From Plumapathes pennacea (taxonomy: Eukaryota > Cnidaria > Anthozoa > Antipatharia > Myriopathidae): 64,000 nt of DNA. This document shows, piece after piece, positions 11,035-21,225 of this stretch (positions are counted from its first letter, which is position 1; the number at the start of each line of letters is the position of its first letter). Both the position numbers and the translations under genes were made by a program. The stretch spans positions 5,311,001 through 5,375,000 of the forward strand of contig OZ038464.1 of the NCBI GenBank assembly GCA_964036295.1, given 5' to 3'. The notes under the pieces are model-generated. The model was not told the origin of the DNA. It worked only from the letters and a program-made list of their open reading frames with translations, and searched no databases.

Positions 11035-11427
11035 AAGGCCCGTCCAAACAAAGCTGTTTGGGCACCCCCAACCAATGTTGCGCTCGTTTGGACACCCTGT
11101 TGGACGATGTTGGACGATGTTGTCAAACTTTCTGCCCAACATTATCCAACATTTCTTTTGTTCTCGTGTTCGATGAACCGTGGCACAACATGTTGCGCTC
11201 GCTTGGACAGCCTGACGCAACATTGTTGGATGCGTGCATGCGCACTATTGTGTTTCTTGAAAGATGGCAGACAGTGAACGTCCACGTGAGGTACCGGGAT
11301 CAGATTGCTGCAGCTTTGAGGAGTATATGTTGGACGATGTTGGGATCGTTTGGACACGCCGTCCAACATCATCCAACATGTTGGACCAACAACGTTGGAT
11401 GATGTTGGGTTCGTTTGGGCGGGCCTT
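11035..11427. mobile_element. MITE with TTGGACGATGTTGG internal repeats
   Basis: AAGGCCCGTCCAAACAAA at the left is inverted at the right as CGTTTGGGCGGGCCTT with one difference. Between them the motif TTGGA(C/T)GATGTTGG and its complement recur more than six times, giving accidental open frames on both strands that are not genes. Confidence 0.8.
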
Positions 11428-11545
11428 AAGGCAACAAGTTTATCGTAATCCAATGGATACCAAACATTTTTTTTGCCTTATGTTCGTTCAATATCGCACG
11501 TTGATTCTAAGAAACAACACGGCGAGCGACAAAAAGAACTCAGTG

Positions 11546-12597
11546 CACTTTGACTTGCAGCCCACTTGATATGACGCAATACCCCTCCACAACAAAACAC
11601 TTGAATTTCCAGTACACCAGCATTTCGGTTCATGTTGACGGGGTTTAAGGCGCGGTGTCGAGGTGGCAGCATAAGTTCTGTTCAGAAGAAGAGTTGTTAG
11701 ATGTGATAATCATGCAAGGGTTCATTTGGTCTTTGTGCGTGTTTGAAATCTGTTTTCTTCCTTACGGTAGGTGGTTATTAACATTTACCTGTTATCGTTC
11801 CGTTTGAAACAGCTAAGAACAACTGTGTACGCTACATAAACGAGTCGCGTCATGAAGTTCGCTCCGCATTGTTTAATCGATTCTGTACAGGAAAGTATAC
11901 ATTGTGTACCCTGCATGATAACAAGCTTTAACTGCACAATTGTTGGCCCATTGATGTTCTGTGGCCTCCTTGAGTCTATAAATTTTGTGCGCTCACGACT
12001 TGACACACAGTCTATTAATTTCGAATTGCTGGGTCTAAATAAACTAGTATTAGGTCTTGTTTGGGATGAACAATAGCCCATCATCTTACAGTTGCAAACA
12101 AACGTTAAATAATTCGAGTTGTAAAAGGAAGATTGTGTATCGATATCTAACTGGGACGTGCATATATGAATAAAGCAAAAATCACGCTGACGACTGCTCT
12201 GCTGGGAAATGGACATTCGGAAATTGCCTTCCTGGGAAGGTGGAACACTTCTGTGGTTGCCAGCAACAGACAAAAAGCCGAAAAGAACTACATTTTGGTA
12301 AGATATTTACTTTTCTTTTCTATTACTATTCACACAAGGAAACGTACTTTGACAAATATCTTTCGTTTGGTGCTCTCGGCTTGGTGTATAGTTTGGTTTC
12401 TTGCATGTGATGAACTATATATGCTAGACGTGGTTCGAGCTTTTACCTAAAAAGACTGTCGCGATTGCAGTCGTGACGAGTTTAAGCAGGCCCTTTTTCT
12501 GTTGAAGGTCTGTCCATCATATAACGATGTCTGTCCAACAATTTACGTGAATAAATCCGTAAAGCTGGTATATTTGTAGATAAGTACAATCAAACTA
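11546..12597. repeat. Duplicated promoter/first-exon block of the Ly6 locus, copy 1
   Basis: This block aligns along most of its length with 14113-14985. It carries an exon-like start at 11712-11766 followed by GTAGGT. Differences include an insertion around 12180-12450 relative to the second copy, and point changes within the exon. It ends where a different repeat (12600-12760) starts. No three-finger exon lies between it and 14.1 kb. Confidence 0.8.
11712..11766 (+). CDS. Orphan or alternative first exon of the Ly6-like gene (copy 1)
   Basis: ATG at 11712 opens 18 codons plus one base before a GTAGGT donor. The peptide (MQGFIWSLCVFEICFLPY) is hydrophobic and similar to the second copy at 14274. 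Two changes relative to that copy (Cys to Trp, Gly to Glu) place a charge in the hydrophobic core and may weaken it as a signal peptide. Its phase 1 end would splice in frame to 17090. Whether it is transcribed is unknown; it may be the remains of a duplicated gene that lost its second exon. Confidence 0.5.
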
Positions 12598-12599
12598 AC

Positions 12600-12765
12600 A
12601 TTACTAGAAATTCGATAATCGCAGATACCCGGCCCTCGCTCGGTCATTGATTAGACTTTTTCATACTGCTCATCCAACAAGAGCAGCCTTTGTTTTACGG
12701 AAATGTTGACGCAGTCTTTTCTTCGAGTCGACTTTGTCTGTAACGACTGCAACAGCGAAAATTAA
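12600..12765. repeat. Dispersed repeat, related copies at 18560-18670 and 51835-51965
   Basis: Contains ATAATCGCAGATACC and an AACAAGAGCAGCCTTTGTTTTAC block. Both recur in inverted orientation at 51835-51960, and the first recurs at 18617-18655. Probably an end of a degraded transposon; no coding content. Confidence 0.55.
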
Positions 12766-12939
12766 ACAAAAGACTTTTTTCACAGTTTTGTTTTAAAGCT
12801 GTCGTTATTAATGTCAGAATGGAACAGTCAACATGCCCAGTCACGCTCTGAAAAATGGCTTTGTATTCCCCTGTCAGGAACTAAACTGATTGCTTTACTT
12901 ACAGTGCTTGTTCTGCTAATGCACGAGTCAATTGTAACC

Positions 12940-13365
12940 CCCACACCCCCCCCCCCCCCCCACACCAAGGGGAATGGTGGGGACATGGATTTCCTTTGTT
13001 GCAATAATCACCTATTCCCCCACCCCATGGGGCATAATGTGCTGACAAGTCCCCCACATTGTGGGACCAAAATTTTGGAATAATTTTACAAAAGAGGCAA
13101 TTAAACGATCTTTTACTTTTTTGTACAAATGGAACAGTGAAATATGACCAGGCAAAAGAAATAGACTCACCTTTGCACGAAAACTTCTCTCACGAAGGAA
13201 CCGCGTGGTCGAGCTGCATGAGGTCGTAATGCATCATGTTTTTGGTTAAATCTCCCTCCTTGAGCCCCACCCCAGCAGGTCGGAAATCCCCCATCCCCTC
13301 GGGCTTAAACATCTTTCAAATACGAAAAAATTCCCCACATTGCCCTACTGGCGTTGTCCGTAAGC
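12940..13365. repeat. Intron block of the Ly6 locus, duplicated at 16580-16960
   Basis: A C-rich run at 12949-12961 is followed by CCCCACCCCATGGGGCATAA and CCCCCACATTGTGGGACCAA words. The whole block matches 16580-16950 closely. Together with the 11.5/14.1 kb pair this shows that a multi-kilobase unit was duplicated, not just the first exon. Confidence 0.75.
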
Positions 13366-14115
13366 TCGAGGCGTGAATTGGGTCGAGACCAGAAAAAACT
13401 AAAATGGAAAGTAGTGACAAGAACTCCCAAGAGACTTCCAGTTTTTCAGCAGAAAAAAATCACACAGTATAGAGAACTTGGCTTTTTACACCTTGCTTAA
13501 ATGAAACCTTATTAAACTATAAATTATAATTACAACACTCATACTCTTGCTTATTAAAGGTTGAGCGACTCTGTATTTTGAACTTCGGAGTGCCTTTCGG
13601 CAAAAGGATCAGCCAGCAAGAAAAGCTGAGTAATGCGTGACTTGTCTTTTTATGCACACGTGCTTTGTAACAAATATAAAATTAAAAGCGAGGAATGTAA
13701 CACAGATTGCCGTTGTTTTACGGCTAAGCTCATCGTTGCTTTGGTTTTCGAATTCGGCCTGGTATCTTCCCAGAAGTATTTCGTGTCGTCACAGAAAGTT
13801 TCGTCGGGACTAAATAATTAGCGGCGACAAAATTATTTGCAATCCCGTAGCGGTATCAATCAAATAATCGAATCCATCAAATTTCCGTGGTGAACTTAGG
13901 AACGGAAGCTAAAATCATTCCCTAAAATCCAGTTTATCCGTACATGTTCCACATAGCCAAACGGTGTTGAGTTTGGATGGGATGCAGTTAACTTTCACAC
14001 ACAAGTAACGGGCAATTCAATAGCCCACTACTCAAGTTGTTCGCGAAGTCAATTCACACGTCATCGCATGCCATGTGACAATGTGAACCAATCACCGTGT
14101 GCTGATTCACAGAGC
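13366..14115 (+). mobile_element. Non-autonomous retroelement-like repeat with LINE-related 3' end, copy 1
   Basis: About 750 bp, related along its length to 55268-56280, where an extra ~300 bp is present. The last ~130 bp (GGATGGGATGCAGTTAACTT to GTGCTGATTC) match the 3' end of the LINE at 9050-9165. Sharing only a 3' tail with a LINE is a known feature of SINE-like elements mobilised by LINE machinery; applying that here is inference. It abuts the start of Ly6 duplication copy 2. Confidence 0.6.
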
Positions 14116-14985
14116 ACTTTGACTTAAAGCCCACTTGGCTTTCACACCACGCAATCCTCTCCACAACTTCCTGTACATAAGTTTTCCGGTTCATGATTGA
14201 CAGGATTTAAGGCGCGGTGTCGAGGTGGCGGTAAAAGTATTGTTCAGAAGAAGAGTTGGTAGACGTGATAATCATGCAAGGGTTCATTTGTTCTTTGTGC
14301 GTGTTTGGAATCTGTTTCCTTCCCTACGGTAGGTGGTTATTAACATTTACTTGTTATCGTTCTGTTTGAAACAGCAAAGTAGAACTGTGTACGCTGCATT
14401 TCCGCATTGTTTAATCGAAGTTCTGTACAGAAAAAAATACATTGTGTACTTGCATGATATGGAGCTTTAACTGCACAGCTGTTGGTCCATCGATGCTCTG
14501 TGGCCTCCTTGAGTCTACATGTTGACCGTCAGGTGTATGAAATAGATTTTGTGCCTTACGACTTGATACACAATCTATAGATTCAATTTTGGAATTGCTG
14601 GGTCTAAATAAACCAGTATTGGGTCTTGTTTGGAATGAACAATAGCCCATCGTCTTACAGTTGCAAACAAACGTTAAATAATTCGAGTTGTAAAAGGAAG
14701 ATTGTGTATCGATATCTAACTGGGGCGTGCAGATGTGCATGAAGCGAAAATCACGCTCGACTGATAACTTCCTGACCGCAATAAACAGTGGCAGCTCGGT
14801 GTATAGTTTCGATCCTTGCATGTGATTAAGTTTATGTGCTAGACGTGGTACGAGCTTTTACCTAAATGCAATCGTGCCGAGTTAGCAGGCTCTTTTTCTG
14901 TTGAAGGTCTGTCCATAATATATGGAACAATTTACGTGATTAAATCCGTAAAGCTGGTGTATTTGTAGAAAAGTACAATCAAACT
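14113..14985. repeat. Duplicated promoter/first-exon block of the Ly6 locus, copy 2
   Basis: Matches copy 1 (11546-12597) and contains the first exon 14274-14328. Its downstream half (from 14564) is the left unit of a further tandem duplication. No TATA box is clear upstream of the ATG. Confidence 0.8.
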
Positions 14986-17412
14986 AAACCTATCATACAT
15001 CAATTATTGGGTCATAAAAAAACAAAAAACAAGTAAACCCGGAATGCAACATTAGAGCAACAAATAAACCTCAGCGTATAGCTTCTTGTCCTTCTTGTGG
15101 ATAGTATTGCTATTGGTCTTCACTTTAGGCCATCTGTCATGCTATCTTACTTAAGACGACAGAATCCAACCGGTCAAACCGTCACGACGAACTTTGCAGA
15201 GCAAACAACAAGGGTATATTATCAATATTTTTTGAGCATTCTTCACTCCCATCGCCTTCAAAACCGCATTTTGCTCAGCCAGAAAATTGATACACAATCT
15301 ATTTGATACACAATCTATTGATTCAATTTTGGAATTGCTGGGTCTAAATAAACCAGTATTGGGTCTTGTTTGGAATGAACAATAGCCCATCGTCTTACAG
15401 TTGCAAACAAACGTTAAATAATTCGAGTTGTAAAAGGAAGATTGTGTATCGATATCTAACTGGGACGTGCAGATGTGTATGAAGCGAAAATCACGCTCGA
15501 CTGATAACTTCCTGACCGCAATAAACAGTGGCAGCTCGGTTTCGATTCAGCAGTAGTTTCGATCCTTGCATGTGATTAAGTTTATGTGCTAGACGTGGTA
15601 CGAGCTTTTACCTAAATGCAATCGTGCCGAGTTAGCAGGCTCTTTTTCTGTTGAAGGTCTGTCCATAATATATGGAACAATTTACGTGATTAAATCCGTA
15701 AAGCTGGTGTATTTGTAGAAAAGTACAATCAAACTAAACCTATCATACATCAATTATTGGGTCATAAAAAAAAACAAAAAACAAGTAAACCCGGAATGCA
15801 ACATTAGAGCAACAAATAAACCTCAGCGTATAGCTTCTTGTCCTTCTTGTGGATAGTATCGCTATTGGTCTTCACTTTAGGCCATCTGTCATGCTATCTT
15901 ACTTAAGACGACAGAATCCAACCGGTCAAACCGTCACGACGAACTTTGCAGAGCAAACAACAAGGGTATATTATCAATATTTTTTGAGCATTCTTCACTC
16001 CCATCGCCTTCAAAACCGCATTTTGCTCAGCCAGAAAATCACGTGACTAGCAGGGCGTTGCTAAACAGCGAAACAGCAAAACGAAACAGCGAAACGAAAC
16101 AGCGAAACAGTTTCAAAATTTTAAATTTTAAAAAGAAAGGCAAAACAACATAAACCAGAAATCGAGAATGGCGGAGAATGAGAACGCCTCGAGCACCAAC
16201 ATGGATCCAACTATAAACTTTTGAAATTGTTTCGCTGTTTCGTTTCGCTGTTTCGTTTTGCTGTTTCGCTGTTTAGCAACGCCCTGACTAGCAGCAGTCG
16301 CCTTTGACCAGAAGCTAGCCTAAAGTTGAGGCTGATGCAAATCGAAACTTCGTGATGCCGCGTCAAAATAGCGTGCGATGTTGACTGAGCGCGGCAAAAC
16401 TCACAGACACTTTAGTTAGTCCGAAATACAGGTTATGGCGATGTGAAAATCAAGAAACACAAAACAAATGCGACGTTTTGTCTGTTTAGTTCAAGTTTGA
16501 CATCCAGGGAGGCTAATTGACCGCTAGTTCAGTTTGGTGGAGCGAGGAAATGGGAAATACTTATCCAACGCAGTTTTATATCCTATTCCCCCACCCCATG
16601 GGGAATAATGTGCTGACAAATCCCCCACATTGTGGGACCAAAATTTTGGCATAATTTTACAAAAGAGGCAATTAAACGATCTTTTATTTATTTATTTTTT
16701 TGTAAAAATGGAACAGTGAAGTATGACCAGGCAAAAGAAACAGACTCACCTTTGCACGAAAACTTCTCTCATGAAGGAACCGCGTGGTCGAACTGGATGA
16801 AACCGCAATGCATCATGTTTTTGGTCAAATCTCCCTCCTTGAGCCCCACCCCCGCAGGTCGGAAATCCCCACCCCCCTCGGGCTTAAACATCTTTCAAAT
16901 ACGAAAAAATGTCCCACATTGCCTCACCGTTCCCCGAGGTTGGGGGAGGGGGGGCTACAATTGACTGGTGCATAAACGTCATTTTTATTTTACGTTTGAG
17001 TGCTTTACCATAAGCACGAGTGTGAAGGTGAACATCTTGTTCAATTGTGGGAGTTTTGGAATCATCAAGTTGTTGATGCTGTTTAACAGGTTTGTCCAGG
17101 GAGTGCTACTACTGCGTACCGGGACTGATCGACGGACGCATGGACTTCTGTAAAAATCCAACTAAAAAGACCACGTGCGATTTAGTCGCTAACGACGATT
17201 GCCTGACCGTGTCCTACGAGATGACTGGAGACATTAGCTTCATGACAAACATGATGATGTGTGGAAATGGAGGCTGCGAGGTCGAAGGAGAGGCAACCTG
17301 TGATGCCCTTAAGCAGCAACAGAATCCCAATACCAAAGTGAGCGACTGCAAGTACAGCTGCTGCAAGGATGATCTGTGTAATAGCAAGTCACTTCTGGCA
17401 CCCACCGAGTAG
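14274..17412 (+). CDS. Ly6/uPAR-type three-finger protein (two exons)
   Basis: Exon 1 is 14274-14328 (signal peptide MQGFICSLCVFGICFLPY) and ends in phase 1 at a GTAGGT donor. Exon 2 is 17090-17412, after TTTAACAG. The junction restores one frame and gives 125 residues. Exon 2 starts LSRECYYCVPG and holds a cysteine pattern ending in CCKDDLCN, the hallmark of the LU domain (CCxxxxCN). Members are secreted or GPI-anchored surface proteins such as CD59 and uPAR, and the fold is shared with neurotransmission modulators. The stop (TAG, 17410-17412) comes only ten residues after the last Asn. The same frame continues after it with a hydrophobic stretch, as discussed in the findings. A poly(A) signal AATAAA lies at 17636-17641. 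The intron is filled with repeats. The function of this member is unknown. Confidence 0.75.
14564..16037 (+). repeat. Near-identical tandem duplication, unit 741-752 bp
   Basis: Unit 1 (14564-15304) and unit 2 (15305-16037) match almost base for base from GATACACAATCTAT to GCTCAGCCAGAAAAT. They differ by a few substitutions, a 10-15 base change around 14800/15541 and the length of an A run. The copies include identical open frames (15097-15300 and 15849-16040) that show no known domain. High identity implies a recent event, or an assembly duplicate. Confidence 0.85.
16052..16284. mobile_element. hAT-like MITE with 8-bp target duplication TGACTAGC
   Basis: The ends AGGGCGTTGCTAAACAGCGA and the complementary right end form arms of about 50 bases, made of reiterated GAAACAGC units. 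TGACTAGC lies immediately outside both ends (16044-16051 and 16285-16292). An eight-base duplication is typical of hAT elements. The interior (about 16110-16215) has no frame of interest. It sits in the Ly6 intron. Confidence 0.85.
16580..16960. repeat. Intron block of the Ly6 locus, second copy of 12940-13365
   Basis: Contains the same CCCCACCCCATGGGG and CCCACATTGTGGGACC words as 12940-13365 in the same orientation. It lies directly upstream of the three-finger exon, which indicates that exon 2 of the first duplicate, if it existed, would have followed 13365. Confidence 0.75.
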
Positions 17413-17635
17413 CCCACAAACACTGGCCGGTGCGACGTCGCACATTTTGGCGCCATTTTTGCCACTCTGTTGTGCTTAGTCTCCTGGTGTGAGCAGTTTG
17501 GAGGAATCCGTTTTTTCTTGTGTGATTTTCTAGAACATCGTAATAGACTTGTAATGAAAGTAGCATAACCACTGTTTAATTGGTTTATGTCAATCGTTGT
17601 AACTTTGATTTGTCAGTATGTTTAATAGTAGACAC

Positions 17636-17641
17636 AATAAA
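17636..17641 (+). terminator. Polyadenylation signal AATAAA of the Ly6-like gene
   Basis: A canonical hexamer lies 224 bases after the TAG stop and is followed by a GT-rich stretch (17660-17690), the normal context for cleavage and polyadenylation. Confidence 0.6.
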
Positions 17642-17802
17642 TCGCCGTTGGGAAATAATTGCTGAGTGAGTTGTTTTGTGTTTTCTGCCTGAAATGAAGT
17701 CTGCAGCCTGTCTAAAAAGATTGGTCATCAATATAAGTAAACTGGACTGGAGCGGAAGCTCATTCTGAACAGTTTGTAGGGATTCACGCCCCGACTATCA
17801 TC

Positions 17803-17917
17803 ACCCTCTGAGACCCAGGGGCAGATCATGGGACGGCGGGCAAAAAGCGACGAAGGGGGAGGGGGAGAGGAAGGAAAGTGCCGCCGCCCAACTATCCGCC
17901 TCTGGGTCTCTGAGGAT
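17803..17917. mobile_element. Small inverted-repeat element (GAGACCCAG ends)
   Basis: CTCTGAGACCCAGGGGCAGA at the left is mirrored at the right by CCGCCTCTGGGTCTCTGAGG. The interior is purine-rich with GGGGGAGG runs. Short and non-coding. Confidence 0.6.
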
Positions 17918-18072
17918 GGCCTATCACGTGAACACCACGTGACGTCACAAAGTAATTTCCCGGCCACGTTGCTGTTTTGATTAAAGTCTGATACAAAGTT
18001 GAGTATCCGTCTGTGCGCTCGCTTAAGACTAGATTTACTACACGATTAAAGTTTGTAAACATTTCCTTTGTA

Positions 18073-18230
18073 AAGCCTGGTCCTCACTAGCGCATAAGCA
18101 TAAGCATAAGCACAAGCATAAGCATAAGAATAAGACAGCGACAGTGGCGACATAAGCATAAGCATAAGGAACGGACATGTTTGATCCTTATGCTTATGCT
18201 TATGCTTATGCGCTAGTGAGGACCAGGCTT
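18073..18230. mobile_element. MITE built of CATAAG repeats
   Basis: AAGCCTGGTCCTCACTAGCG at the left is inverted exactly at the right (18211-18230). The arms continue as a run of (GCATAA)n hexamers. The unit forms one long hairpin. Confidence 0.85.
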
Positions 18231-19880
18231 AAACAAGCGACTCGCTTTGACGGTTCTAAATTTAGCACACACAAAAAAACAAACATACACGGTACATACA
18301 TGGTTAGGATAAAGCATTGGCTGGAGAAATCGCGGCTTTTCTTGAAATTCATAAAAACTTCAGTGTCCAAAATCGACTTTGCTTGGCTTTAAAGTCTCGG
18401 GAGTATTCTGTAGTTGCGTGTAAATGTTTTCTCAGCTAGTGTCTACGAAAACTGCAGACTGTGCACGTTGTCTGAACTAAACCAGACTGCCGTGTGACAA
18501 AGATTTTTTTTAGCGGCCGACTGGTGAAGTCGCTACACAGCCGTGGTTTGCAAAAAAAAATTAAATAATGTCCGAACAGAAAATAAACAAGAATCCCGCT
18601 TTTCCGAAAACCCACTACTGAGCGAGGGGATATCTGCGATTATCGTATTTCTAGTAATCGTCTAAACTATGATGAAAGGAAGCGATGTTATTTCACTTAA
18701 CTCAATAAGGCTTGTTCATTTCATCGTTCGATGAAATACACAGAAGACAGTCATCTTGGATTTACCGACATCGTCCGATTCTCGGTCGTGAGGCGATCGG
18801 GTCTAAACTCGTTTTCAGTCTTGCGCGGCTGTCCTTCCCGTGCTTCCATTATGTAAAACCCTATATATTGACTTACATGAAGGATACCGCAGAATGATTA
18901 CATCGCGGGCGCGCAATACTTGACAAAATGGCGGACATAATCAGGTTTAAACTGAAGGTCAAGATTTCCCCTAATATCTGCATTGTTAGCGACAATGTCA
19001 TCACCAGGGACTCGAATACACATAGGTAAAAGTGTCACGCTGTCGGCAGTATGTCCAGCAAAGAAAATAGTTGCTCATGAACTCACTGGGCTCGCATGAG
19101 GACGGACCCAGGGGTCAGGAATGAAGGTGAGTTTTTGCTTGACATATTTTCCTTCCTATTTGCCTGGGAGAATTAATCACTCTTGGAAGTGAAAGGTGAA
19201 AAGGTTAAGAGTGAATGTCTGTAAGAATTGATCAAACGGCCGGCACACATAATTTACAACTACATTTTGATTTCCCTCGAAGTTTTGTGTCTGAACAATC
19301 CTTATATTGAATCATTTAAGGCAACATTCAAGTCACTCGATCTCTTTCTCAGTATAGTAACTATTCTGAAGTCCACAGGAAGGGAAGCATGTATTACAAT
19401 TCTTGCCGCTTAGATTTTCAAATCCCAGAGAAAATATGTTGTGCGCTTTAAAGTAGCCTGGAAAATTGCTGGTAATCCCGGGCATTTTTCTGATATTTTG
19501 ACGACCATCTTCGTACTGATTTATGAACTGGTTAAAACATTAACATGCTCATTCCACATGAGAAGTGGAAGAATGATGAATTTTCAAATCAAACACTTTA
19601 GGAAAATTATGATGTCATTGAAGAGTACACACTACAACCTATCCAAAATGCATAAGTCAGGTGAAATTTTGTCCCCTCCCACTCTGTGGGGTCCACTTTT
19701 ACATTGTTCTAAAAAAAATGAGGGGAGACTGGTGACAAACATGAAACTTCATTTGAAAGCAGTGAGGAAACCAGACTTAACCTTATGTACTGGTTGGTAT
19801 AAGAAAAGACCTCAATCCTAGTCTTCACTGGATTAGGATAATTCCAACTTACAACCATTCCAAACTGATTTATAATCTAT
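18231..19880. other. No supported gene
   Basis: AT-rich sequence with one dispersed repeat (18560-18670). The longest frame (19441-19821, 126 codons) begins at a non-ATG codon and shows no motif or splice context. Confidence 0.4.
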
Positions 19881-19889
19881 TGAATATCT

Positions 19890-20489
19890 GTTACGGACAT
19901 TACAGTACTCATGGCTCAGGTTGAATGTAAAATGTGTACCTGACCTTTAAAATTTATTTCAAAACATTCTTCAACTGTGTGTTTAGAAATGGTATTGTTG
20001 GATACCACAACTAAACTAAACAAAACGACTCAAGGAAGTTTTATATCTGCATTTTTAGTGTCAAATTCACAGACCGTAATGTCCGTAACACCTGCTGTAA
20101 TGTCCGTAACACTACATTTTTGTAAATATAATGCAACAAAATAAACTATGAGGAAAATTATCACAGCATTATAAAACTTTGACCACTATCCAATAAGAAA
20201 AAAATAGTTGTTATCTCAGGACTTCTCACAATTCACAGCAATTGAGCTTTCAAAGTCAAAATCAAAATGTCTGGTTGTTTTGCTGTAATGTCCGTAACAG
20301 ATCTTTAAATCAACACAACAGGCAGCTAAGAATAAGCATTCTTTTTTCTTTCTTGCCAAGTGAGGGAGGGGACTTCAAGTTATCATGCAGTGTACAAGAA
20401 ACAGCAAAACATTGCATATCCTATGTGGAGCAGCAACTTGAATGTTAAAAAATCGTCTGAATGTAATGTCCGTAACGGTGGAATGAGCC
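19890..20489. mobile_element. Fragment of a DNA transposon with five TAATGTCCGTAAC motifs
   Basis: The 13-mer TAATGTCCGTAAC occurs at 20077, 20098, 20286 and 20464, and inverted at 19890-19902. The last copy is followed directly by GGTGGAATGAGCC (20477-20489), which closely resembles the inverted terminus GTGGAATGACCC of the element at 21226-23259. A matching left terminus was not found, so this is a partial or degraded copy. Confidence 0.55.
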
Positions 20490-20844
20490 TAACAGAGTGT
20501 TGGGCTTCGTTAACGTGATTTCGACAACTGGTGCGATTGGTGTGCGGAAGGATAAAACCAGGTTTTAGTTATACTAATTTTTGCTAGAGAGAGAGAGTCT
20601 TTCAGATACAGAATGTGATATTCACGGACTGCAGATTGATTTCAAGCAATGTCCAGTAATTGTTTCATCCTTTCTTTGTTGCCCGGTCAGGCAACCATTG
20701 CACTGAATTTACTTGCCCGACCAGAATTTAGCGTTAATGCTGGGTAAAAGTAAGGCTTACTTTTTTCATATAGGCTGATATCATGCCAAGCCTAATGAGT
20801 CACATCTTCTGCAGGAAGCAGTCCTGTTATAGGGAGCACTCGCA

Positions 20845-21020
20845 TTTAACAAGATCCCATAAGGATCTTAACAGGATCTAGCTACAGTATGTTTATCCAA
20901 GGATGATCCTGCCAGGATCTTGTTGTGTTTATCCTATGAAGATCTAAGAGGATCTTAACCAGATCCTACCAGTATCTAGGATCATGTTACTGTATGTTTT
21001 CTATCCTGCAAGATCCTTGC
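20845..21020. repeat. GGATCTT-rich short repeat cluster
   Basis: GATC-centred words (AGGATCTTAAC, CAGGATCT, AAGATCC) occur about twelve times in direct and inverted orientation. TACAGTATGTTTATCC-like blocks recur twice. Purpose unknown; it ends about 200 bases before the left end of the 2 kb transposon. Confidence 0.6.
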
Positions 21021-21225
21021 TATATTTTCTTGTAAATGGCTGAAGAAAAATAAGACTAATGTAATAATGTATTTCAAAAGTCTTGTAATGGTTTCTCTTT
21101 CAAAGGAAAACCAAACATGATTTCCTTTGGTATTTGATTGTTTAAAACTGATTTGGACAGAATAGACTTGGTGTACTTATTCTGGTTTTGATTTTTGACC
21201 GTTAATTGAAAGCGGTTCTATGTTC

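Noticed and set aside
11058-11569. Overlapping frames of 68-114 codons on both strands
   Set aside because: They fall in the TTGGACGATGTTGG repeats of a MITE and have no motif.
12811-13083. Possible signal peptide ORF (LIALLTVLVLLMHES)
   Set aside because: Runs into a poly-C tract and proline run of a duplicated intron block; no donor after the hydrophobic part. The exons at 11712 and 14274 fit the Ly6 exon in phase.
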